Positions 47,850-57,272 of a stretch of DNA of 64,000 nt are shown in pieces. The stretch's first letter is position 1. Every line of letters begins with the position of its first letter. A program made the position numbers and the translations under genes. The DNA is from Clostridia bacterium (GTDB lineage Bacteria > Bacillota > Clostridia > Oscillospirales > Acutalibacteraceae). The notes under the pieces were generated by a model, which saw nothing but the letters and a program-made list of their open reading frames with translations, was not told the origin of the DNA and made no database searches. Location: positions 227,104-291,103 of the forward strand of contig JAKSQM010000002.1 of the NCBI GenBank assembly GCA_024404115.1, written 5' to 3'.

Positions 47850-49399
47850 TTCTCAGCAGCCTCCTTATCCATTTTTTTAAGTGTCTGCTCTGCTGCCATT
47901 ACACCTGTCTGATAAGAGGGTGAGAAGCCGATGCACTGCTGTGTGTATCCGCCGCAGAATGCGAGGTTCTGAACCTTTTCGCCCATACCCATTGTCATAA
48001 GACGGTGAACGATAGTATTTGTGCCTGATGCGTCAAAGCCGTAGATTGTGCCGTTGGGAGCATCAGTGTATCTTGCGTAAGTCATAGGAGCGGCAATTTC
48101 GATTTCTTCGATATGATCACGAAGATTTACGCCTGTTGCCTTTTCAAAATCATCAATCATGATTTCGGCATATCTTCTCTTTTCCTTAACATAGTTTGAG
48201 GGAGTTACATCGCCCCAAGCTTCTTCGCCTGTGAATACGCTTGTCATGTAAAGGATTGATGTGCCTTCGGGTGAGCAATCGGGAATACCTGCGTTAAGGC
48301 AAACGCTTGCCTGAAGTGCGCACTTATCACGCTTCTTTGAACCCTCTGCAACCTTAACTGTGTCTGCTGAATCATAGATGAAATATGTATGGTTCTTAAG
48401 ACCAAGCTCTTCCATTGAACGGTTAAGACCAAGGAAAACAGCGTAGCCCTTAACAGCAAGCTTCTTTGCGTTAAGATCCTGAATCTGGAAATCGGGAATA
48501 TCTTTCTTATCAATGAGCTTTGTGAGAACATTGTAAGGTGAAACGTCAGAGATGATGTAATCAGCTTCAACAGTTGTGCCGTCATCAAGAACAACACCGC
48601 AAGCCTTACCATCTTTAACAATAATCTTTTTAACCATTGAGTTGAACCATGCTTCACCGCCAAGCTCCTCAAATCTTTCAAGAAGAGCACAGCTGATGCC
48701 GTGGCTTCTGTTTTTGGGGATAACAGCACCGTCAACAAGATATGACTGGAGCATTGTGAAGTAATGAACGAAATTAAGTTCATCAAGGTTTACGCCAAGG
48801 TAGCACCAGTAAGCACCGAAAATATCACGAACAGGCTTGGGAATATCAAGTGCTTCAAATACCTGATTAACTGTGTAGCCAGCTACATTGATGAAGTTCA
48901 TATGCTCATTGTAAACATCTTTGATTGTGTCAAAGCCAAATGATTTAAGTGCGCTGATGAAGTCAACTCCATCGCTTATCTGCTGAGCGAAGCTGAAAAG
49001 AAGCTCACAGCTCTCTCTTGCGCCGGGGCAATATTCCTCTGCCTTAGCGATGAATTTCTCTTTGCCGATTGGCATTGCATAGTCAATGTTTTCTTCGTCA
49101 TTAAGGGTAATAACTCTGAATGCTTCGTCAAGACTTACCCATTCGATTTTATCGCTCACTCCCAGTAAATCAAAAGAATCTTTAAGAGCGCCTCTGCCAG
49201 TGATAGGTCCGATACCGCAAAGCTCGTGAAGTGATGCTTCAAACTCGAAGCGTCCCCTTACAAAGCTTGTTGCAAAACCGCCAGGGAGGTTGTGCTTTTC
49301 AACAAGGAGTGTTTTTTTGCCTGCCAGAGCCATTCTTGTGGCAGCGGTAAGACCGCCGTTACCAGCACCGATAACTATGGCATCAAATTTTTTGTCCAT
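47846..49399 (-). CDS. CrtI-like FAD-dependent oxidoreductase
   Basis: A 517-residue flavoprotein of the phytoene dehydrogenase / retinol saturase superfamily. The Rossmann FAD motif is at the very start (DAIVIGAGNGGLTAATRMALAGKKTLLVE), followed by HNLPGGFATSF. The C-terminal FAD-binding segment is NLAFCGGYTQQCIGFSPSYQTGVMAAEQ. CrtI relatives (de)saturate long lipophilic substrates. No carotenoid gene lies nearby, so the substrate is unknown; it may be a lipid or steroid-like compound. The pair with the 2Fe-2S reductase suggests it works as a reductase. The ATGA overlap couples translation of the two. Confidence 0.85.
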   Translation of the reverse strand: MDKKFDAIVIGAGNGGLTAATRMALAGKKTLLVEKHNLPGGFATSFVRGRFEFEASLHELCGIGPITGRGALKDSFDLLGVSDKIEWVSLDEAFRVITLNDEENIDYAMPIGKEKFIAKAEEYCPGARESCELLFSFAQQISDGVDFISALKSFGFDTIKDVYNEHMNFINVAGYTVNQVFEALDIPKPVRDIFGAYWCYLGVNLDELNFVHYFTMLQSYLVDGAVIPKNRSHGISCALLERFEELGGEAWFNSMVKKIIVKDGKACGVVLDDGTTVEADYIISDVSPYNVLTKLIDKKDIPDFQIQDLNAKKLAVKGYAVFLGLNRSMEELGLKNHTYFIYDSADTVKVAEGSKKRDKCALQASVCLNAGIPDCSPEGTSILYMTSVFTGEEAWGDVTPSNYVKEKRRYAEIMIDDFEKATGVNLRDHIEEIEIAAPMTYARYTDAPNGTIYGFDASGTNTIVHRLMTMGMGEKVQNLAFCGGYTQQCIGFSPSYQTGVMAAEQTLKKMDKEAAEK

Positions 49400-49432
49400 A
49401 AAATCCCTTCTTTCAAAAATTTCACAATTAAC

Positions 49433-49461
49433 ATTTTAACAGAATTATTTTTTTATGTCAA
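49433..49461 (-). promoter_or_regulatory. Promoter of the CrtI-like/reductase operon
   Basis: A perfect TTGACA and TAAAAT are separated by 17 nt on the minus strand, 33 nt before the start. Confidence 0.8.
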
Positions 49462-49483
49462 TCATTATATATACAAAAAACAA

Positions 49484-49512
49484 TTGCATTATATGGTTGA
49501 ATATGCTAAAAT
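49484..49512 (+). promoter_or_regulatory. Promoter of the GH78-like operon
   Basis: TTGCAT and TAAAAT are separated by 17 nt, ending 51 nt before the ATG at 49564. It is divergent from the 49433 promoter. Confidence 0.6.
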
Positions 49513-49563
49513 TTATCTGTGAAAGTTTGTTATTATATTTTTCTGGCAAAAGAAGGCGAATAA

Positions 49564-51684
49564 ATGAAGAATATTGAGCAATGGATATGGCTGGACAGTG
49601 AGGTTTATCCCGATTTTCAGAGATGCAGATGCACCTCCTTTGACAAAGACGGAGATAAAACATATTGTGTAGCTGAATTTAAGAAAACAGTAAAAAGTGA
49701 TAAAAACATAAATAAAGCAAAAATCCGCATCAGCGGTGATACACTTTATGAGCTTTATATTAACGGAAAGTTCATTGGCAACGGACCTGCGGCGGCTGGC
49801 GGAGATTATGGCGACACTAACGGCACAGTATGGCACTATGCCGATTTAAGAGAAGCTGTGATTGACAAAAACGAGGCAGAGCTTTTTATAAGAGTTCAGC
49901 TCTCCCCTGTTTCTATGACAGAAATTTCAACGGGTCTTGGTGGAGTTTTTGCAGAAATAGAGCTTCAATATGATGACGGCGAAAGTGAAACGATTTTAAC
50001 AGACGAAACATGGCTTGCAAGGCTTAACCGTTCATATAATAAGCCGTATTCATTTGACGGAAATATCAAAGCTGATATGTGGCTCAATGCAAAAATGCAA
50101 AATGGTACACGAAAAATCAAAGATGCACCTATCCCCTGCCTTGACTATACAATTATTTACCCTGACAATATGCAGAAAATACTTGTTCACGCAGGTGAAA
50201 CAAAAGAGATTACACTTGAATTTGACAAGATATATTCTGCTTCACTTGCTTTGATTATTGAAACTGACGGGTGCATAATTAACGCTGATGTTATTGAATT
50301 TGGCGATGTTCACAGCGGTGAGGAGCAGATAATCGCCTGCGAAGATATGGAGTATTACGGCATTGAATATCACAGCATGGGCGCATACACACTGAAAATC
50401 ACAAATTACGGTGTTAAGACAACAACAATTCTCCCAGCGGCAAGATTTCAGAGATACCCTGTAACGCAGAGCGGAAAATTTAATTGCAGTGATGAAAAGC
50501 TCAACGATATTTATAATGTGTGCAAATGGACACTTGAAATATGCCGACAGACACTTCATCTTGACAGCCCGAAGCATCAGGAGCCACTTGCCTGCACAGG
50601 TGATTATTATATTGAAAGCCTTATGACGGCGTTCACTTTTGGCGATATGCGATTAAGCGAGCTTGACATAATGCGAACAGCAGACGAAATCATTCACCAT
50701 AATGGCAAAATGTTCCACACAACATACAGCCTTATTTGGCTCCAGATGATTCTTGATGTTTATAAGTTCACAGGCAACAGAGAGCTGATTATTTATTGCA
50801 AGGATGCTATGGTAACGCTCCTTAACCTATTCAGCACATACATTGGTGAAAACAGACTTGTGGATAACCCGCCCGATTATATGTTTGTTGACTGGGTTGT
50901 GGCTGACGGACACTCAATGCACCATCCGCCAAAAGCACTGGGACAAACTGTTCTTAACGCTTTTTATTATAACGGACTTATTGTAGCGGCTCAGCTTGCC
51001 GAAATTATCGGTGAAAATGAGCTGCAAGAAAAATATACTCTTGACGCTGAAATGCACAAAAAGGCATTTAATGAGATTCTTTTTGACAGCGAAAAGGGAC
51101 TTTATTTTGACGGACTTAACACTCCTGTTGAGCCAAGCTTCTGGCTTCCGCAAAATATTGAGGGCAGATATTTTTCAAAGCACGCTAATATTTTAAGTGT
51201 TCTGTGCGGTCTTTGCGAGGGTGAAAAAGCAAAGACAATAATTGAAAAAGTTATGAGCGAAAAATTCATAACTGAGCTTCAGCCGTATTTTATGCATTAC
51301 CTTTTTGAAGCACTAAAGAAAACGGGACTTTATGAAAAGTATGCTATGAATGAGCTTCGCCGCTGGAGCGTTATGACAGATGCCTGCAAAAAAGGATTGC
51401 AGGAGGGCTGGATAAAACCGCAGGAGGATTACTCCTTTGACCACAGCCATGCGTGGGGCGGTACACCTGCATATCAGCTGCCCGAAGCGATTACAGGATT
51501 CAAAATGCTGGAAGCAGGATTTAAAAAGATTTCACTTACACCGAATCTTTTTGATTTGGATTTTGCGGATGTTTCAATTCCAACTCCCTGCGGTTATATT
51601 GTTTGTAAGCTTAAAAAAGGCGAAAAGCCGATTATTATAATTCCTGACGGAATAGATTGCGAGGTAAATTATGAAAAACTTTAA
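49564..51684 (+). CDS. Alpha-L-rhamnosidase-like protein (GH78 type)
   Basis: A 706-residue cytoplasmic protein without a signal peptide. The layout is an N-terminal beta-sandwich (about 1-300: YELYINGKFIGNGPAAAG, YTLKITNYG), an (alpha/alpha)6 barrel (about 320-620: DSPKHQEPLACTGDYYIESL, GWIKPQEDYSFDHSHAWGGTPAYQLPEAITGF) and a C-terminal beta domain. This is the GH78 arrangement and the SHAWGGTP string is typical. GH78 enzymes remove terminal rhamnose; I did not verify the catalytic acids. It is shorter than most GH78 proteins (~900). AGAAGG lies upstream. It overlaps the next gene by 14 nt. Confidence 0.75.
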   Translation: MKNIEQWIWLDSEVYPDFQRCRCTSFDKDGDKTYCVAEFKKTVKSDKNINKAKIRISGDTLYELYINGKFIGNGPAAAGGDYGDTNGTVWHYADLREAVIDKNEAELFIRVQLSPVSMTEISTGLGGVFAEIELQYDDGESETILTDETWLARLNRSYNKPYSFDGNIKADMWLNAKMQNGTRKIKDAPIPCLDYTIIYPDNMQKILVHAGETKEITLEFDKIYSASLALIIETDGCIINADVIEFGDVHSGEEQIIACEDMEYYGIEYHSMGAYTLKITNYGVKTTTILPAARFQRYPVTQSGKFNCSDEKLNDIYNVCKWTLEICRQTLHLDSPKHQEPLACTGDYYIESLMTAFTFGDMRLSELDIMRTADEIIHHNGKMFHTTYSLIWLQMILDVYKFTGNRELIIYCKDAMVTLLNLFSTYIGENRLVDNPPDYMFVDWVVADGHSMHHPPKALGQTVLNAFYYNGLIVAAQLAEIIGENELQEKYTLDAEMHKKAFNEILFDSEKGLYFDGLNTPVEPSFWLPQNIEGRYFSKHANILSVLCGLCEGEKAKTIIEKVMSEKFITELQPYFMHYLFEALKKTGLYEKYAMNELRRWSVMTDACKKGLQEGWIKPQEDYSFDHSHAWGGTPAYQLPEAITGFKMLEAGFKKISLTPNLFDLDFADVSIPTPCGYIVCKLKKGEKPIIIIPDGIDCEVNYEKL

Positions 51685-52675
51685 AAGATTTTTGTGTTTA
51701 TTGATGATTGTGGCTCTTATGATGCCCCTTTCGGCCTGCGGTAAAAAGAAAAAGGTTGAGGTTCAGCCTAAAGAAGAGGAAAAGCATGCCGCAGTAAGCG
51801 ATATGTATAAAGAAAAGTGGCTTCTTGCTCCGTCAATCAAGGCAGACGCAATTTATTCCCTGCCACACGCAGTTTTTAACAAAGTAACCAATCATTATGA
51901 CATTACATACGGCGATTCATATGTAATCAAAAAGGGTGATGAATACGGTCTGATCGACTCAAACGGTGCGCTTGTTTTTGAGCCACAGTTTGCTTCAATT
52001 GAAACATGCACCTGCTTTGACGGCTACATTGCAACAACTAAAGACGGCGATTATTATTTCACAACATATCACATCAATCCGCAGAATCAGAAGATGTGGA
52101 GCTATCAGCACACTTGCAGTGGTTTCACAGGCTATGCCTACCGCTGGAACAAGGGAACTTCAAGCGTTATGACAACATACAAGGGCAACGATAACCAGTC
52201 AACAACTGGCATTGAGCCGCTTATTCCCGAGGCAATGGAGATTACAGACGGCTCTGAGCTTCTTGAAAAGTACACACTTGTTAACGGCGGCAAGCCAGTT
52301 GGCTCACAGGATTACACTGGCGCAGGCATTTTCACAGGCGGTCTTGCAGCATTCTGCCTTAACGACAAGTGGGGTTATGTTGACTCAACAGGCAAAACAG
52401 TTATTCCGTTTGAGTTTGAGGCTGTTGACGGCTACAACGCACTTAACAGCAAAACAGACACACCCTATGAAGTTTCAGAGGGTTACATTACTGTTTTAAG
52501 AAACGGCAAATTCGGCATTTACAGCGCAGAGGGCGATATGGTTATCCCCTGCATTTACTCTTGCCTTACAACAGTTCACAACGGCAGAGCATTTGCTTCA
52601 CAGGACGGCAAAACTTGGGGCGTTCTGCTTGTTGACGAAAAAATTTCAAACGGAATTGCTTCAAATGACAAATAA
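51671..52675 (+). CDS. WG-repeat lipoprotein
   Basis: A 334-residue lipoprotein (MPLSACGKKKK, lipobox Cys near residue 23). The mature part carries three to four WG/KWG repeats: YGLIDSNGALVFEPQF, KWGYVDSTGKTVIPFEFEAVDGYN and KFGIYSAEGDMVIPCIYS. These are expected to form a small beta-propeller-like surface. Its job is unknown; WG-repeat proteins are common surface proteins in Ruminococcaceae. It starts 14 nt before the GH78-like stop (GAGGTAAATT ribosome site), so the two are translated together. Confidence 0.8.
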   Translation: MKNFKRFLCLLMIVALMMPLSACGKKKKVEVQPKEEEKHAAVSDMYKEKWLLAPSIKADAIYSLPHAVFNKVTNHYDITYGDSYVIKKGDEYGLIDSNGALVFEPQFASIETCTCFDGYIATTKDGDYYFTTYHINPQNQKMWSYQHTCSGFTGYAYRWNKGTSSVMTTYKGNDNQSTTGIEPLIPEAMEITDGSELLEKYTLVNGGKPVGSQDYTGAGIFTGGLAAFCLNDKWGYVDSTGKTVIPFEFEAVDGYNALNSKTDTPYEVSEGYITVLRNGKFGIYSAEGDMVIPCIYSCLTTVHNGRAFASQDGKTWGVLLVDEKISNGIASNDK

Positions 52676-52691
52676 TTTTGGCGGTGCATCA

Positions 52692-53969
52692 ATGAAAATA
52701 GCGTTTTATACCCTTGGCTGCAAGGTTAATCAATATGAAAGCAACTGGATGAGCGAAATAATGAAAAACAGCGGATACACTGTTGTTGACAACGGCGAGG
52801 ATGCAGATGTTTATGTTATCAACTCGTGCACAGTTACTGCGGAAAGCGACAGAAAAACGAGGCAGGCTGTCCGCAGATTTAAAAGGAATCACCCCGACAG
52901 CATTGTTGTGCTGACAGGGTGTATGCCTCAGGCATCTATAGAAAGTGCAGAGAAGCTTATGGAAGCTGACATTGTTATGGGCAACAAAAACAATCAGCTT
53001 TTACCCCAGTTTATCAATGAATTTTTAGAGAAAAAACAGCGACTTTTGAAAACACAGGAGCATATGACAGGTGATGAGTTTATCCCCTGCGCTATCAGTG
53101 ATTTTGAGGGCAGAACAAGAGCCAATGTTAAGATTGAGGACGGCTGCGACCGCTTCTGCTCTTATTGTGCTATCCCCTATGCAAGGGGCAGAGTTCGCTC
53201 AAAGGATCTTTCACTTTTAAGCAGCGAGCTTGACGCATTGAAGAAAAAAGGCTTTGCAGAAATTGTGCTTGTTGGCATAAATCTTTCTGCTTTTGGCAAG
53301 GACACAGGCAAAAATATCTGCGACGCTGTGCGCCTTGCAAGTGAAAAAGGCTTTGAAAGAATCAGACTTGGCTCACTTGAGCCTGACCATATCACAGATG
53401 AAATTATTGAGGAGCTGGCAAAGATTCCAAACTTCTGCCCTCAGTTTCATATTTCACTTCAGAGCGGATGCGACAAGACGCTTAAAAATATGAACAGGCA
53501 CTACACGGCTGACGAATACCGCCACCTGTGCCACAAGCTCCGTGAAAGCTTTGAGGATGCCACAATCACAACCGACATTATGGTTGGATTTTCTTATGAA
53601 ACAGACGAAGATTTTGAGGAATCCGTTTCATTTGCGGAGGAAATCGGCTTTGAAAAGGTGCATGTATTCCCCTACTCTGTGAGAAAAGGTACAAGAGCGG
53701 AGAAATTTCCGCAGGTTGACCCTGCCACAAAAGAAAAGCGAACAAAAGAAATGATAGAAAGAACAGAAAAAATCCGCCACGATTTTCTCAACACGCAGAT
53801 TGGCAGAACATTGAGCGTTCTTTTTGAAACACGAAACAAAGACGGCTTCACCGAGGGTTACACAATGAACTACACCCCTGTTAAGGTGAAAGGTGAAATT
53901 CCCTGCAACGAGATTTTCGAGGTTAAAATCATCGGCACAGACGGTGATTTCTGCGTTGGTACAATTTGA
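52692..53969 (+). CDS. mtaB: tRNA t6A methylthiotransferase MtaB
   Basis: A 426-residue radical-SAM enzyme that adds a methylthio group to t6A at position 37 of ANN-decoding tRNAs. The N-terminal UPF0004 domain carries cluster cysteines C10, C46 and C77. The radical-SAM motif C152-x3-C156-x2-C159 lies in DGCDRFCSYC. A TRAM-like end is present. MKIAFYTLGCKVNQYES identifies the MtaB/YqeV branch rather than MiaB or RimO. I use ATG 52692; the frame extends 33 codons upstream into the lipoprotein gene. A bidirectional terminator follows. Confidence 0.94.
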   Translation: MKIAFYTLGCKVNQYESNWMSEIMKNSGYTVVDNGEDADVYVINSCTVTAESDRKTRQAVRRFKRNHPDSIVVLTGCMPQASIESAEKLMEADIVMGNKNNQLLPQFINEFLEKKQRLLKTQEHMTGDEFIPCAISDFEGRTRANVKIEDGCDRFCSYCAIPYARGRVRSKDLSLLSSELDALKKKGFAEIVLVGINLSAFGKDTGKNICDAVRLASEKGFERIRLGSLEPDHITDEIIEELAKIPNFCPQFHISLQSGCDKTLKNMNRHYTADEYRHLCHKLRESFEDATITTDIMVGFSYETDEDFEESVSFAEEIGFEKVHVFPYSVRKGTRAEKFPQVDPATKEKRTKEMIERTEKIRHDFLNTQIGRTLSVLFETRNKDGFTEGYTMNYTPVKVKGEIPCNEIFEVKIIGTDGDFCVGTI

Positions 53970-54041
53970 TGTTTTGAAAGCAAAATTTGTATCTTTTTTT
54001 GGTGCATTGTGAACGCTATTTTAATATATTTATCATAAAAA

Positions 54042-54083
54042 ATACCCACCGAAAGAAAGTTCTTTTTGGTGGGTATCATTTTT
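54042..54083. terminator. Bidirectional terminator between mtaB and the LRR protein
   Basis: ATACCCACC and GGTGGGTAT form the base of a long stem. Six or more T follow on either strand. It separates convergent genes. Confidence 0.85.
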
Positions 54084-54098
54084 TACTGTTAAATTTTC

Positions 54099-55571
54099 TT
54101 AGCGTGCAATGCCTTTGGCTAATGCAAAAGTTGAATCGTTTTCGTCAATTGAATTATCCTGATTTGCATCGGCGGCGATTTTAACGCATTTTTCAAGTGA
54201 ATCTGCACTTAAAAGTCCCTCGTTAATGCACATAATAATCACAGCATCACGGGCATCGCAAAGTCCGTCGCCGTCAGTGTCGCCAACAACTGAAATATCG
54301 TAGTCAAACACAACACCGCTGCCGTAATCAGCTGTTACTTTTGAGCCTGTGCCGATAAATTCGCCATATGCACCGGTAACAACAGGGAAGTCGCAGGTCA
54401 GATACTCATTTCTGAAAGATTCCTCGCTCAGCTGATATTTTGGGATAATTGCTGTTGTATCGTCAACTGTGCAATTCTTAAAAATGAACGGCAATTCTGT
54501 ATCAACAGAGCGGTTGCACATAGAGCAAACTGCCTTGATTGAGCCAGCCTTTTCAGCAGTAGGAGCAGTGATTACAGGCTCGTTAAACTGGTGCTCCAGT
54601 GTTACAACTTCGCCGTCAAAATCAATTGGCACTGCAACATCGTATGTGCCAACCATTACGGCACAGGAATTGATTTTTATATTTATCTGTGAATTTTCGC
54701 AGTCGGTGTAGCCGTATGTAATTGCAACAACATCTGAGCCAGCTCTAAAATATTCATCACCAACAACGGCAAATCTGCCCTGCTTGCTGTTTGAGCTGGA
54801 TGTGAGCTGCCTTGCAAATTTAAGCTTTGTTACAGAAATATTGCCAACAGGCTCAAACTGACCGTCAAGGCTGCCGAATCTGCCAGATTTATATGTAACT
54901 GTCAGCACAACTGTGCCCTCTGAAATATCTTTTTTAAACACAAGCTCTGGTGAAAGATACTCGATATTTGCCGAGCTGAAAATGCCGTCCGGCTTCTGAA
55001 CATTATCAAAGCCTGTCTGATAGCCAGCGTAATAAACATTTGCAAGTGAATCGCATCCGTCAAAGGCACCGCTTGCGATTGTTTCAACATTCTGAGTGAT
55101 AATCAAAGAATTCAAAGATGAGCAATCCTTAAAAGCGTTGGCTTCGATTGTTACAAGATTTTCGGGAAGCTTGATTTCTGTAAGAGAAGAGCATCCCTCA
55201 AAAGTGCCTTCGCAGATAGTTTCAAGTGATCTTGAAATTTTAAGCTGTGAAAGAGAGGTGCAGCCTTTAAAAGCATCCTTGCCCAAAGAAACAACGCTGT
55301 TATACATAACAACCTTTTGAAGATTTGCGCAGCCCGAAAAGGCTTCGGCAGGCACTGAGGCGATGCCATTCATAAAATAAACCTCTGTAAGCGAAAGGTC
55401 ATCTTTATAAGTTTTGAGCATATCGCCACTGCCCATAACAATAAGGCTTCCGTCCTCAAGGTCATATGTAACTCCATTTGATTCAAGGGCATACGCCGAC
55501 TCTGCAAACAATGTTGCCGCTGAAATGATTATGCAGAGAAAAACACTGATTGATTTTTTCAAAAATTTCAC
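54099..55571 (-). CDS. Secreted BspA-type leucine-rich-repeat protein with dockerin-like domain
   Basis: A 490-residue exported protein. A signal peptide ends near SAYA. Six LRR_5 units (about 50-190) show AFSGCANLQKVVM, AFKGCTSLSQLKI, TFEGCSSLTEIKL, AFKDCSSLNSLII and AFDGCDSLANVYY. A middle beta-rich region includes HQFNEPVITAPTAEKAGSIKAVCSMC, a motif common in Clostridial surface proteins. A dockerin-like calcium-loop pair closes the chain: GDTDGDGLCDARDAV and AADANQDNSIDENDS. Such LRR domains bind host or bacterial surfaces; this role is inference. It has its own promoter. Confidence 0.85.
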   Translation of the reverse strand: MKFLKKSISVFLCIIISAATLFAESAYALESNGVTYDLEDGSLIVMGSGDMLKTYKDDLSLTEVYFMNGIASVPAEAFSGCANLQKVVMYNSVVSLGKDAFKGCTSLSQLKISRSLETICEGTFEGCSSLTEIKLPENLVTIEANAFKDCSSLNSLIITQNVETIASGAFDGCDSLANVYYAGYQTGFDNVQKPDGIFSSANIEYLSPELVFKKDISEGTVVLTVTYKSGRFGSLDGQFEPVGNISVTKLKFARQLTSSSNSKQGRFAVVGDEYFRAGSDVVAITYGYTDCENSQINIKINSCAVMVGTYDVAVPIDFDGEVVTLEHQFNEPVITAPTAEKAGSIKAVCSMCNRSVDTELPFIFKNCTVDDTTAIIPKYQLSEESFRNEYLTCDFPVVTGAYGEFIGTGSKVTADYGSGVVFDYDISVVGDTDGDGLCDARDAVIIMCINEGLLSADSLEKCVKIAADANQDNSIDENDSTFALAKGIAR

Positions 55572-55602
55572 TTTTATCTTTCCCCTTTCAGTTTATGTTT
55601 TT

Positions 55603-55630
55603 ATTTTACCACATAAATCAAAAAACGCAA
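55603..55630 (-). promoter_or_regulatory. Promoter of the LRR-dockerin gene
   Basis: TTGCGT and TAAAAT are separated by 16 nt on the minus strand, 31 nt before the start. Confidence 0.5.
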
Positions 55631-55711
55631 CACAAAAATATGCACGGTTTTCTATAACTTTCATATAAAATAAACTGAAACTTTGCTAACAATAAAAAGG
55701 GGTGATAACTT

Positions 55712-56101
55712 TTGAGAATTAAGGAATCAATTATTGTTTTTGGAATCGGTGGTTTTCTTTATGCTTTGATTGAGGTACTTTTCAGAGGGTTCACCCACTG
55801 GACAATGTTTCTGACGGGCGGTATTGTTTTTTGCTGTCTTTACTATGTATTTGAGTTTTCATGTGAGAAGAACATAATCAAAGGTGCTTTTTTGGGTGCA
55901 GTGATGATAACCACCGTGGAGTTTGCGCTGGGTTGTGTGTTGAACATTGCGCTTCACATGAGGGTGTGGGATTACTCCGCTTCGCCAGTGAATCTTTTTG
56001 GTCAGATTTGCCTTAGATTTTCTCTTGGCTGGTTTGCACTTTCATTTTTTGCGTTTGCTATTGCGGATTTGCTTCGTCAGCAATTGCGGTCTGATTTTTA
56101 A
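55712..56101 (+). CDS. Four-helix membrane protein, possibly ABC-permease-like (CmpB type)
   Basis: A 129-residue integral membrane protein with four helices: GIGGFLYALIEVLF, MFLTGGIVFCCLYYVF, AVMITTVEFALGCVLNIAL and GWFALSFFAFAIADLL. The VWDYSASPVNLFGQICLRFSLGW segment resembles small proteins annotated as putative ABC transporter permease (PF06541), which is a name without proven function. TTG start, eight bases after AAAGGGGTGAT. It overlaps the end of the convergent GHL10 gene by 44 bp. Confidence 0.7.
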   Translation: MRIKESIIVFGIGGFLYALIEVLFRGFTHWTMFLTGGIVFCCLYYVFEFSCEKNIIKGAFLGAVMITTVEFALGCVLNIALHMRVWDYSASPVNLFGQICLRFSLGWFALSFFAFAIADLLRQQLRSDF

Positions 56102-57239
56102 GAAAATCTGCATTGTTGCCAAAATCATCAGAGACAATGCTGGAATATGAAAACAGCACATAGCCATTATAGCCTGCTTTTTCGGCACATTGCCACTGAC
56201 GGCAGATGATGTCATCGCTCCCCCATTCGTCGGTGTCCTTGCTCACAGCCTTATATGCCCCCAAGCCTGCAATTAGCTTCACCGACTTGCAGGTGGTGCA
56301 TTTTTCCCATTGCTTCATTGCCTTTTCATATGGCAGGGTCGAATGCTCAAAGCCAAAATAAATCTGCGGAATCAGCCAATCGCAATAGCCGTTGACGCTC
56401 CCCCACCGCTCAACATCCGCATAAAGCTGAGTGAGGTTGTTGTTGATATTCCCCGCAGGGCTGATTGAAACAATTACATTTCGATTTACGGCTTTCACCG
56501 ACGAATAAAGGCTGCTGACAAAGGAATTTATGCACTGAATTCGCCACGCCTGCAGGCTCAGCTCACCGCCCGATTTCACATAAGCGTTATATTGATTTTT
56601 GTCGATAGATTTTGCGGTGTCGGGATAAAAATAATCGTCAATATGCACGCCGTCAACATTATAGTTCTTGACGATTTCACGAACACCGTCTATAATAAGC
56701 TTGTGGTTCTCGGTGTCGGCTGGGTTGAAATAAATTCCGTTGCTGAGGGTGCATACTCTGTCTGACTTAGCATTGAGGAGCTTTTTTGCAGGGTTGTTAT
56801 CTGAAAGCTTGTTTGCATCTTTAAAAAAAGAAATGCGAAAAGGATTTATCCACGCATGGAGTGAAATTCCCCTTTTGTGGGCAAGATTTATGGCAATTTC
56901 AAGTGGGTCATAGGCAACGCTCACGCCCTGCTGACCTGTGATGTATTCGCTCCACGGGAAAAGTGCGGAATTATAAAAGGAATCGGCAAAGGGTCGCACA
57001 TGGAAAAAGACGGTGTTAATGCCGTATTCAGTGCATTTATCAAAAATTGCACCGATTTTTTTAGTGTAGCTTTCGGCAGTACCGCCATTTTCATCTGCCA
57101 TAGAAATTTCACGGTAAAAAAGCCACACACCACGAATTGTTTCGGGTTGAACTGGCTCGTAAATTTCTGCATTTTGTGGCTGTTGCGTGCAGGCAGTGAG
57201 GAAGCAGAGGGAGAGAATCACAAGTAAAAATCTTTTCAC
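56058..57239 (-). CDS. GHL10-type glycosyl-hydrolase-like lipoprotein
   Basis: A 393-residue lipoprotein (lipobox LTAC, Cys 17). The mature protein is a TIM barrel of the GHL10/DUF187 family: IRGVWLFYREISM, NTVFFHVRPFADSFYNSALFPWSEY, LEIAINLAHKRGISLHAWINPFRIS, NVDGVHIDDYFYP, IVSISPAGNIN and WLIPQIYFGFEH. Relatives act on peptidoglycan-like or other glycans; the GVHIDDYF acidic pair is the expected active-site area. The start is taken as GTG 57239 after GGTGAT; GTG 57248 is an alternative. The 3' end overlaps the convergent membrane-protein gene. Confidence 0.88.
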   Translation of the reverse strand: MKRFLLVILSLCFLTACTQQPQNAEIYEPVQPETIRGVWLFYREISMADENGGTAESYTKKIGAIFDKCTEYGINTVFFHVRPFADSFYNSALFPWSEYITGQQGVSVAYDPLEIAINLAHKRGISLHAWINPFRISFFKDANKLSDNNPAKKLLNAKSDRVCTLSNGIYFNPADTENHKLIIDGVREIVKNYNVDGVHIDDYFYPDTAKSIDKNQYNAYVKSGGELSLQAWRIQCINSFVSSLYSSVKAVNRNVIVSISPAGNINNNLTQLYADVERWGSVNGYCDWLIPQIYFGFEHSTLPYEKAMKQWEKCTTCKSVKLIAGLGAYKAVSKDTDEWGSDDIICRQWQCAEKAGYNGYVLFSYSSIVSDDFGNNADFLKNQTAIADEANPQ

Positions 57240-57272
57240 ATAAATCACCAGTACATTTTATTAGGAGGGCAT

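Noticed and set aside
56058-56101. Frameshift or assembly error at the overlap of two genes
   Set aside because: The two genes are convergent, both have intact ends, and a 44-bp tail overlap is common for convergent pairs.
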